From: Clavulina sp. PMI_390
Taxonomy: Eukaryota; Basidiomycota; Agaricomycetes; Cantharellales; Hydnaceae
Direction: 5' to 3'
Assembly: GCA_015039315.1 (NCBI GenBank)
Contig: WIDE01000007.1
Location: 492,813 to 556,812, forward strand
DNA length: 64,000 nt
Positions 1-11,301 of the stretch are shown here, one piece after another. How positions within the stretch are numbered: position 1 is the first letter of the stretch; each line of letters opens with the position of its first letter. Position numbers and translations under genes: made by a program. The notes below the pieces were generated by a model, which was not told the DNA's origin, made no database searches, and worked only from the letters and a program-made list of their open reading frames with translations.

Positions 1-147
1 CGCCCGCCTCAACCTTGCCTCCGAACCCATTCCACCTGCGAATGATAGGGACCCTAGAATGTAGTGATGTTCCGCCCTGGTGACGTAGCACGACTCACTT
101 GTTTACTCCGAATCCCCTCTTCTTGAGGCCCAGAAGGATCTAAAGCA

Positions 148-409
148 TCACCGTGAGTGGTCAGAGGGTAACATGCCAGTAGTGTTGGGAGAAGCATAAA
201 TAGTCACCTTTTTGCGATCCGAACTCAGAACGAACGCGTTCTTTCGGTTCATTGGCGCGTCAATAGAATCCAAAAGTCAGTACAGGGCTTCACGGCGCTT
301 GAATTTGGTGGATGTTGGGAAATAATCACTGTGTAGAGTTTGACGCTTTTGGTGGGCTCCCACTCCAGATCATCCTGGGCTGTACTCAAAACCTCGGTAG
401 GGGTGAATT
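148..409 (-). CDS. Possible 3' end of an unrecognised gene, broken by the assembly gap
   Basis: Reading leftward from 409, an open stretch begins after a plausible intron (470-410) that starts with GT directly at the edge of the N gap and ends in CAG. It encodes a protein-like segment including FTPTEVLSTAQDDLEWEPT. A second frame, ending at a TGA at 148-150, carries a further protein-like stretch containing RKNAFVLSSDRKKVTIYASP. Joining the two needs either an intron I cannot place or a frame change near 260-290. The upstream part would lie in or beyond the gap. I do not recognise the family, and the whole call could be chance. Confidence 0.25.
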
Positions 410-470
410 CTGTTAGGCCAGGAGGGCACTGGATAGCGGAAGACATTGGTTCAGACAAAGAGGAATATAC

Positions 471-650
471 NNNNNNNNNNNNNNNNNNNNNNNNNNNNNN
501 NNNNNNNNNNNNNNNNNNNNNNNNNNNNNNNNNNNNNNNNNNNNNNNNNNNNNNNNNNNNNNNNNNNNNNNNNNNNNNNNNNNNNNNNNNNNNNNNNNNN
601 NNNNNNNNNNNNNNNNNNNNNNNNNNNNNNNNNNNNNNNNNNNNNNNNNN
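471..650. other. Assembly gap of 180 Ns
   Basis: Every base from 471 to 650 is N. Open reading frames spanning it are artefacts. The gap lies just downstream of the stop codon (671-673, minus strand) of the neighbouring gene, so that gene is not cut by it. Confidence 1.
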
Positions 651-670
651 CGATTCCTTTTTCCAACCAA

Positions 671-3356
671 TTATTTCTTCTTAGGGACCTGCCCCTGGCT
701 CTGCACTCGTTGAAGGAGACTCGCATTAGACTTCCCACCCCCATTCCCATTCGTGATTGCCATCCGGTCTTTAAGATTGGGTGAAGGCTTCTGCTGTTTG
801 TTAGAGTTAGGCCCTTGGTCATTCGACCGCTGCCTATTGTTTTGCTTTGGGGGCGCTGGCGTATCTGTTTGCAGACCTGCGCGTTCGAGCAAGCTTGGTC
901 GTTGAGGTGGTGGCGGGGGGCGTTCCGAAGGCTGGTCGACTTGGACTGGGGTCGTTTTCGACTTGTTTGCTGCTCCGCGAATGCTCAGAGTAGGTGGGGC
1001 ATCAGCAGGCGCAGGGGTGCTCGTTGGAGACGGCGGTCGCGCGGGCAGTGATGCCGATGCTGGAGCAGGGGGTAGAGTGTTGCTGGCACTAGCATTGCCT
1101 TTCCTCCTATTCCCTTGCACTGGCTCGTTGATGGTGGATTTTTGTAGTGAGTCGGTGAGCGATTGTGTGGAAGCGACTCTGGAATTCTTGTTTCCGCGTG
1201 CATCTGCGGCCGCTGCATATGGGGCGTTAGCGGCAGAGACCCGAGCCGCACGCGCATTCTTGTCCATAGCTGCTTTGCCAGCTGATCCTGTACGCTCGAG
1301 AAGGCTCGGTGACGCAGCTGGAGAGGGTGTCGATGGAGAGATTGGGGCTGGGGAAGAGGGAAGTGAAGTGGGTGTTGCACTGTTCAACCGCATACGGTCC
1401 AGCAGTGAGGGCTCCACCTTCGCCCGTTTGGATTTCCTGTCATTGGGATTTGTAGGCTGCATGCGCTGGAGGAGGGAGAGAGAGTCGGATGACTCCTCAA
1501 CTGGAGGCTGAGGCATTGACGCAGGCGCGCCTTTCCGTTTCAAAGAAGGTACAGGACTAGGGGCGTTTGTCGGGGTGGGCGGAGCAGATGATGAAGGGGT
1601 AGAGTTTGTTGGTGGAGGTCGACGAAGGGGAGGTCTTGAGTCGAGTTTCTAAGCAGGGCGTCATTGACTGGACGAAGCTCGGCCGTGAGCACCAAAACGA
1701 ACCTTCAGGGCGGCGACGATTTCAGCTGCTTCCGGAACTGAGTCCTGCCTTTCGGCTAGCTGTATTATCGTCTTGATATGAGTTTCAAAAGCTTTGTGCT
1801 CTTTGGTCTTTGATGACCCCCACTACAAGGGGAGACCTCAATGAGCACATCATAGAGTTAATTGATAAGACAAAATCGGCGTACTGTTGGAAGCGCGATA
1901 AATACCACCAAGGTATGGAGCATTTCCCACTCCTCGCCCTTCGACAGGCCATCATGAACGAGAATCTACAGAAGAATGGTGTCAGCGAGGCACGCCATTA
2001 CCCTCCATCAACGCTGACTAACATCCACAAGAAGGCCAAACCGTTGCGCAAGGGCAATCCGGACGTTAGCTATCGCAGATTCATCCCGGTCCTTAACTCC
2101 AAGGAAGAGACCCAGTGCTATGGAAGCGATGGTATACCGGTCCTCGGGAATAATGCTCTCCACCACTTTTGATGCTAGTAGAGTATTGGAAGCAAATCCA
2201 ACGACAGGAAGGACAGTGGCCGGGTTTGTTTCTTGAGTCCTTGCAATGGAAGCGGCTACTTCTAGAAGTGATGTAGTAATGGGTAGTGCAGTCGTTCTTG
2301 CAGGTCCCAATGCTGAGGTTTCCGACTCAAAGGTTGCTGCCATTTTCTTGACTAGGGCAGTATTGAGCTTGGAGGCAAGAGTAGATTGAGGGAACTTCTC
2401 AGTCAAGCGGAGAAGGAGAACATCCATGAGCGCAACTGTCTCTTTAGGAGAGGTGGTCTCTACAAGCTATCGAAGAGATTATTCAGCTATTTTCGACGTT
2501 CACGGGCCACAAGATATGCCCCACCTTGATGATATCTGTCCCAACAGATTCAAGTTGAGTCGGGTGTGTCGCCAAACCCTCGAAGGTCCGGCGAGCGAAG
2601 CTTGGAGCCATGATCTCAAGGACGGCGTTGCGGAGGTCCATATCAAAGTCCTCTTTCTCTTGTTGAGGGATAGTAGCATACTCGAAGACGACGTGGAGGG
2701 TGCCTGCAGGATCGTGGAGAATACACTTCTCGATGGAATCGATAATCACCTGCCTCTCTTTGGCTTCGTCTGATATGCGATATGTAGCCAGTCAGGAAAA
2801 GAGCGACCTCAACATGCGAAGATATGGCAACGGACCATTTCGTAGAAGTTGAACGAGTACGTCAACATTCCGCTCAGTCCAGTAGGAATTCCGCGCCACT
2901 ATCTCGTGAAGCGCGTTATAACCAAGCAGCCGAATCTGGATAGCCAGCGTCAGATTCTGCTTCTGAGAGACTTCCGGGATAATATACGCACCTGCTGTTC
3001 TGAGTCTTCGCAAAAATCGTAAACTGCATCAACAGCAGTCTCCTGCATATCCTTCAGGTCTTCAAAGTAGTACCACCCCATCACATCGCAAGCCGTCTTT
3101 CTGCACGAGAAGAACGGAGAGTTTTTCATGAAGTTGATGAGGTGTTCAAGAATGAGGCCTTTCTACAGGATTTTTGTGTGCGAGTAAGAGGCGTATTAGC
3201 TTAGCATCGACCAGCACCTGCAATAAAGGCGGGTCAAGAGTTCCATACGTCAGTCAACGAAAACTTTCGATGGTTTGTCTTCCATCTCTCGATGAGATTC
3301 CTCGAGGAGACCTCATCGCCCAGATTTATCGATGTAGGGATAGCTTGACGATTCAT
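671..3356 (-). CDS. Helical-repeat protein with C-terminal SLLxR motif array
   Basis: This is a multi-exon gene ending at TAA 673-671. The N-terminal two thirds (exons around 3180-3000, 2950-2792, 2770-2483, 2427-2010) read as amphipathic helices of ARM/HEAT type, for example GYNALHEIVARNSYWTERN. Parts recall the API5 family, but this is a weak resemblance. A short exon around 1810-1700 (KTKEHKAFETHIKTI) is followed by a proline/serine-rich, low-complexity C-terminal region (about 1650-671). That region carries repeated short motifs: SLLQRM, SLLDRM, SLLERT, SLLERA, NLKDRM and SLLQRV. The likely start is at 3356 (MNRQAIPTSINLGDEVSS), 128 bp from the divergent decarboxylase start. The N-terminal reading frame appears to break twice, near 3240-3252 and 3158-3176. 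These breaks could be sequencing indels, unrecognised introns or decay. Function is unknown. Confidence 0.6.
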
Positions 3357-3484
3357 CTACTAGTCGCCACCAAGAAGAAGAGGAACCAGAGGGCAGTGAA
3401 GGGCTAGTGTGTGTTCGTGTTTGCACCGACGCCGTGTCACGAATCACGCCGCGAAAACAATCCACTGACAACGAATTGCTGACA

Positions 3485-4966
3485 ATGGCAGCTCGAGCTC
3501 TCCTCGTCGATGTGCATACTCATATGTATCTGCCCCGATATGCGTCGCTATTGCGGGCTCGATCTTCTGTTCCATTCATTCGGTCACGACAAGACGGCGA
3601 TCGGCTGGTGATTCTTGATAACGAGCCGAGGTAGACATCAAGCTTAAACCTCATATAAAACCCTGGATCCAGATGTCTGAATTGCGTTCAATATCAGCGG
3701 CGGGCGTCCTGTTGGCCCCCAGTACTGGGACCGCGATGAGAAATTGGCATTTATGGACAAACACGGAATTGATATTTCAGTGGTGAGTCCCTACATATAT
3801 GCAGCATTACTACCATTCCAATATAGTCAGTAATTCCTCAAATACTTCATGTTATTCATCAGGTTTCAACTGCGAACCCGTGGCTTGACTTCTTGACTCC
3901 TTCCGAGGCGACGGACATGGCCACTAAGCTGAACACTGACCTGGAAGACTATTGTGCCACAGGGCCCACACTACAAGCGCTACCGGACATTCGTCGCTTG
4001 TTTGGAATGGGCCTTTTGCCAATTGTGGAGGGGGTGGAAGTGCCGACTGTTTTGCAAGAAGTTGAACGTATCTCCAAGCTCCCTCATCTGCGTGGAGTGA
4101 TCATGGGCACCCAAGGCCTAGGAAATGGACTGGATGATGGTGAGCAAAACTCCGTCGACTTCAATAATGATTATCTACAAGGCACAGCGAACTGACCACT
4201 CGCTCCTATAAAGACGCATTGGAGCCGGTGTGGGAGGCCATAGCTCGTACGGGCCTCGTCGTCTTCCTTCATCCTCACTACGGGCTCTCATCTTCAGCGC
4301 CTCAACTGTACGGTCCCAAGGATAATGGTCACGTCCTTCCTCTTGCTCTCGGCTTCCCGTTCGAGACTACAATTGCCGTCACACGACTAATCCTTGCCGG
4401 GGCTCTGGATCGCCACCCCGACTTGAAGCTCCTCCTTGCACATAGCGGTGGGGCACTCCCCCAGCTTTCCAGCCGACTGGCTAGCTGCATCGAGCATGAC
4501 CCTGCGGTGAAAGGGAGGTTGAAGCATGACGCGCGGTGGTATTTGGGGAAGCTCTGGTTTGATGCTGTTGCTTAGTAAGTCCTCCCGGCTTCTTGAAAGT
4601 TTTCTGCAAGTCACTGAAGCGGGTATTGGTTGGAAAGTGGTCCTGAAGAGATGAGCTTCGTTTCATCGACGATTGGTCGGGCTAGTCGGTACGACTCTTC
4701 TGGCGCCGCTGCCCCCGCAGTTAGCGCATCGTCAAGAATGATGTTTGGGTACGTCCCCCCCGTTCATGATATCAAACTGGGACTTAACAGATGCGTATAG
4801 TACCGATCACCCATTCTTCCCTCCAGTCGGAGAGGAAGGCCCCGACGCAAAGTGGATGTCGGTTGTAGAAAACCTCAAGTCGATTGATGCTGTTTCTACA
4901 TGGTCCGAGGAAGAGAAGCATGGCGTTCGCGGCGGAAATGCGATGAAACTATTTGAATTGTCGTGA
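3485..4966 (+). CDS. Zn amidohydrolase resembling 2-amino-3-carboxymuconate-6-semialdehyde decarboxylase (ACMSD)
   Basis: Six exons can be read: 3485-3630, 3698-3782, 3863-4139, 4214-4574, 4638-4748 and 4801-4966. Together they give 1146 nt (381 residues) with consistent phases. The product has the metal site of the amidohydrolase_2/ACMSD family: the N-terminal HxH (VDVHTHMYLP), a histidine in VVFLHPHYG, a histidine in LLLAHSGG and the catalytic aspartate in FGTDHPFFPP. ACMSD decarboxylates the kynurenine-pathway intermediate ACMS, diverting it from spontaneous closure to quinolinate. Length is slightly above the usual 330-340, mainly through insertions in the middle. The gene converges on quinolinate phosphoribosyltransferase, the enzyme using the competing product, with only 101 bp between stop codons; this supports a kynurenine role. 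A related decarboxylase of the same superfamily (salicylate or resorcylate type) remains possible. Confidence 0.82.
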
Positions 4967-5067
4967 TTGACCATATCTAGATATTGTACAACGTTAACGT
5001 GTGGATTTGTGTACATGAGCATGTAACAAGTACAACGATGATGTACACCATGATGTGTACCAACAAT

Positions 5068-6216
<1,149 letters not shown>

Positions 6217-6599
6217 CGTCGATCTTCCAAAGAGGTCGATTACTAGTTGTGGTAGTAGTGATGGACTAATAGGATTTCTTTAAGTGGCCGATGGATCGTC
6301 ACCAGGCAATAGAATCGGTAGCGGCGGCAAGCGCCTCGTCCCCGACTAAACACAACAATGAACCAAATTGTGGCTATTTCTCGCTGAAAGTTAATAACTG
6401 GGGATCAATCGTTGTGTATGGGAGAGACTGGCAGTTTGAATTGAACGGATTCAAGATAAACCCTCCAACTTCATTTTGTCGGGGAAATCACCAACGACGT
6501 CACGATGCACGATGCATGTCGCGGCATATGGCTGATAACCAGCTAACATCTTTTACGTGAAAGGATCGTCAATACGAAGGAGCGCCAAGCAAACTGGAC
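6217..6599. other. Intergenic region between QPRT1 and the secreted peptidase
   Basis: About 380 bases hold the divergent promoters of QPRT1 (minus) and the peptidase (plus). The first 60-80 bases next to QPRT1 resemble the sequence upstream of QPRT2, including a shared block around ACTAATAGGATTT and GGCCGATGG, so the duplication reached into the promoter. No gene is seen. Confidence 0.7.
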
Positions 6600-6606
6600 T
6601 ATAAAG
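6600..6606 (+). promoter_or_regulatory. TATA box of the secreted peptidase gene
   Basis: TATAAAG lies 47 bases upstream of the ATG at 6647. That spacing suits a short leader. The call rests on sequence match and position only. Confidence 0.5.
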
Positions 6607-6646
6607 TGGAGTGTTGATTTGATCACTGCCCCGCGTTGTCCCCATC

Positions 6647-9190
6647 ATGAAGAGTCAAGCCTTTGTCGCAGTAGTCCTAGCAGTGCTATCTCACACATTA
6701 GCATCACCGCTAGAATTCAAGTTCAAACCTAGAGCGGCAGCCCCTCCCAAATGCCCACCAGCTACAGCTGTCGAATGGTTCAAAGATTGTCAGAACTTCA
6801 ATTATGATGCAACAGTCGATACCCCGGGCGTTGATTGTGGCATTTTCACTGCTCCCCTCGACTACGCGGACTGTGGCCCTGGTAATGCCACCCTTGCTGT
6901 AGTACGACTCAATGCAACAGTCTCGCCGCGCTTAGGGACCATTTTCACCAATCCAGGTAGGCACGATGTGGATTGTGAAGAGACTGACGTACTGAGCAAG
7001 CTTCTATGAATATATTAGGTGGCCCTGGAGGTTCCGGCGTCGGCTTTGTGTTCACTACAGGTCTTCAGTTGGCTCTCATGACTGGTGCGTGGCTCGATCT
7101 ATCACCCTATGCACTCACTCTCAAGTGACCTTTCTGCAGGAGGCCAATACGATATCGGTAAGATCAATTTTTTTTTTCCATATCGCGCCGTCAACTTGTT
7201 CTCTGCTGAAGGAAATCCGTAGTTTCTTGGGACCCACGTGCCGTTGGCTACTCACTTCCCGCTATCACATGCTTCAGTTCTCCCGGGGAAGCTGATTCTC
7301 TTGTTGCAAACAACTCAATCCTTTTCCAGTATGTCAGTTCCTCAGAAATACTTCTAAGTCATCTGATCCACGTCAACGAAAGCGGCGGTGCTGAAGCATA
7401 TGGCAACTTCACGAATCCTCAAGGCAATGACCCAGACGAGCTTGCGGCTCTCAGCCAAGAGAGCATAACCGACACAAATTTGGACGCTATAGGAGCAGCT
7501 TGCCTGCAAGCTCACGGTAATAACTTGTCTTATATCGGCACCGCCGCCACTGTTCGCGATATGATTGCGCTCTCAGATGCTCTGGAAGGCGCTGGGAAGA
7601 AAGTCAATTACTGGGGGTTCAGGTAAGCCTCCTCATCCGGTATTCGCGGCTTAGCATGCTAATCACTCTCTATAGTTATGGGACAATCATTGGCTCTTAC
7701 TTCATCAATAGTAGGTTTCTGAAATGCTACCCTCCAGCTCAGCACCTCGCGCTTAACCTTGTCATCCCACTCAAGTGTTCTCTGACAGAGTGGGCAAGGT
7801 GATCATTGATGGAGTAGTGAATCCTATTCCTTGGACGACTCAGCCGATCCTAAACTCTTGGCCAGGTGAGACCCGAAGATATCCATCGGCTTCCGTTCTG
7901 TATGCTGAGTAGAATTGCTTCCAGGCAAACTTATCGACACACACATAGTATTTGATGAGTTTACAAGTTCATGTGCTGCAGCTGGATCACTTTGCGCGAT
8001 CGCCGGTGCCAATGCAACCCAGGCTGGCGTGGCTTCTTTTATCCAGAAGGTAATGGACAGCGCGTTCCTCGCATACGAAGCGAACCCATCAACGAGCACC
8101 AGCAGTAGCGCAGCCTTTCGTCGTGCGTATCTGAATTAAAAGCTTTCCACTCACATCATTCAGTACTAATGCACGCTTGGACATAGTGGCGCTCTATAAC
8201 ATGCTCTACTCTCCGGAGCAGTGGGCCTACGGTGCCGTCACGATACTTGAGGCCGCAAAATCCCTCAATGTCTCCGAGGCATTCGCTCTTGAGAAATTAT
8301 CCAGCATTAGCACCCCATCACCTCGCCCCCAATCGCTTCTCCGCAAACGAGCTTGCCCATCAGTCCTTGAAACATTAGGTGATGACAGCATTAATATGAT
8401 CGCATCACAAATTCGAGTAGTCGCTATTACATGTGCCGATTCCCCTGACGCCGGAAATGTGACCACCAAAGATGTGTTCAATGCATTGTTGGCGAGTGCC
8501 AATGTCAGCCAGACTTGGGGCCCCGATTGGCCGGCGAGCTATGTCTGCCATAAGTGAGTAACATTTCCTTCGTTATCCTTCATCTCCTCGTGATGACTGA
8601 CAAACTCCTGAATTATTTTGCGGGTATAGATGGCCTGCGCGAGCCGTAGAACGCTACGCCGGTCCATGGAATGCCACTCTCTCGGAAAAAGTGCTGATAA
8701 TTGCCAACCAAGGCGACCCCGTTACACCAAGGGCCAGTGCCGAGCTGGTAGCTGGCATGCTCGGCAACAGCTCCGCGTTCCTTCTCCGTGATGGTTACGG
8801 AGTAAGCGTCCTGTATTCCACTTTTCATCCGATCTTCACCAACCTATAGTGGCGGGATCTGCATTATAGCACACCTCCCTCGGTGAAAATTCGACTTGTA
8901 CGAGCGCCGTGATTACACAATTCTTCAACAACGGTACCACACCGGCCCTTGGTACCGTATGCGCCACCAACCGGAACTACTTTGGATCCACGACCATCAG
9001 CAATGATTCCTCCAGCTCGTCGATGATCCCAACTTCTGCCATCTACAGTGCCACGAGCGGCATACCGCTGGCAGTGACAACCTCCACAACAAAGGCGAAT
9101 GCTGCGGCAGGTTTGAAGATGTCGACCTCCCTGTTTGCCTTCACAATGGTGTTAAGCTTCCTCACCACATTCATATCGAACCTGGTTTGA
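6647..9190 (+). CDS. Secreted serine peptidase, alpha/beta-hydrolase fold with TAP-like C-terminal domain
   Basis: The product starts with a signal peptide (MKSQAFVAVVLAVLSHTLAS). The oxyanion region GGPGGSG lies near 7020. The nucleophile elbow WGFSYGT (GxSxG) spans the intron at about 7620-7675. The acid is in NQGDPVTP (about 8705) and the histidine in YGHTSLGE, formed across the last intron (about 8815-8870). This order and the NQGDPVTP motif match the Streptomyces tripeptidyl-aminopeptidase-like family common in basidiomycete secretomes, which release short peptides from protein N-termini. Many N-x-S/T sites fit secretion. After the catalytic domain comes a Ser/Thr-rich stretch and a hydrophobic C-terminus (about 9110-9187), as in GPI-anchored proteins. 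At least eight exons are present. The gene sits between the two QPRT copies and was not duplicated with them. Confidence 0.88.
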
Positions 9191-9545
9191 TAAATCTTAC
9201 GTTAAACAAATAATAAAGTGGGATTTGCTAGCCACCAGAACCTTGTAATCAGTCGCAATCTAACTGTTTTTCTTTCTGTTTCTGCTTATTGTCGGCGCGG
9301 GAGGGCAATGTTGCGGATCAGTAGCGGCAGCAAGGGCCAAGTCCCCGAGTGTCTATTCCTTACCCACCACTTGCGCTTCAGTGGAACAAAAAATATACTA
9401 GCTCTAGACCTCTGATACATGGACATAGTGCATGAATAGAATCTAAAAAGTCTCTCTCTCAACTCGCAGCAGTTGTACGCTACAATGGCGGACACAGAGA
9501 AAATCCATTGGTCCACTTCGCAAGAACCACAATATGAAGTCTTAC
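9191..9545. other. Intergenic sequence before the duplicated segment
   Basis: No gene is seen. A block at about 9318-9352 (GTAGCGGCAGCAAGGGCC and following) resembles 6312-6346 upstream of QPRT1, so it may be another scrap of the duplicated neighbourhood; the match is short. Confidence 0.5.
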
Positions 9546-9679
9546 CCCGAGCCGGAGAGGAAGCCCCCGACGCGAAGTGGATATCAGTTGTAGAAAACCT
9601 CCAGTCCAGTGATGCGGTCTCCTCATGACAGAATAGTGTTTGTGGTGGAAATGCGATGAAACCATTTGGATTGTTGTGA
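9546..9679 (+). pseudogene. Dead 3' stump of the ACMSD-like gene
   Basis: The sequence matches the last exon of the decarboxylase gene (about 4815-4966) at nucleotide and protein level. It reads GEEAPDAKWISVVENLQS against GEEGPDAKWMSVVENLKS. It then hits a premature TGA at 9626-9628, has lost several codons in the segment equivalent to WSEEEKHG, and resumes as GGNAMKPFGLL before a stop at 9677-9679. The similarity continues through the 3' flank into the second QPRT. No upstream exons, metal-binding histidines or catalytic aspartate remain, so it cannot make an enzyme. Confidence 0.88.
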
Positions 9680-9781
9680 TTGACTATATCTAGATATTGT
9701 ACAAGGTTAACGAGTGGATTTGTATCCATGGGCAAGTGACAGGTACAAAGACGCTGTACGCCGCGATATGTATGCAACATT

Positions 9782-10928
<1,147 letters not shown>

Positions 10929-11050
10929 CGTCAATCTTCTGACGAGGTCGCTCAACAATAGCACTAGTGAGGGGGCTAATAGGATTTGATTGAATGGCCG
11001 ATGGGTGGTCACTTGGAGGCAAGTGTTGCCCAGTGAGGGAGGGTGTGGGC

Positions 11051-11060
11051 TATATATATA
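11051..11060. promoter_or_regulatory. TATA-like run between QPRT2 and vigilin
   Basis: TATATATATA lies 123 bases upstream of the QPRT2 ATG (minus) and 242 bases upstream of the vigilin ATG (plus). It is palindromic and could serve either direction; QPRT2 is nearer. Confidence 0.35.
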
Positions 11061-11301
11061 TTCTACTATGGTCGGCTAGGCACACACCGTAATCCGGTTC
11101 TATGTTGAAACCAAATAGCACGGGCCAGAACAGAACTAGTCCCAAAAAAGGAAAGAGAAACAATTCCCACGTACATCCTCTCTCAGCGCTTAGCACGAGC
11201 CACGTCGATTCGCCCTCAGCAAAAGTGGGCGTACCAGTTTCCCAACCACCCCCAGGTCAACCAAACCCCCCGTCAAAAGGCATTTGTTAGCTTTCGGAGT
11301 C

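Noticed and set aside
963..1511. 182-residue plus-strand frame opposite the SLLxR protein
   Set aside because: Shadow of the Pro/Ser/Ala-rich minus-strand exon. The minus-strand frame has the motif array and continues through splice sites.
4140..4195. Read-through of ACMSD exon 3 to an in-frame stop
   Set aside because: A GT donor at 4140 and an AAAG acceptor before 4214 join in phase and restore family sequence (DALEPVWEAIARTG).
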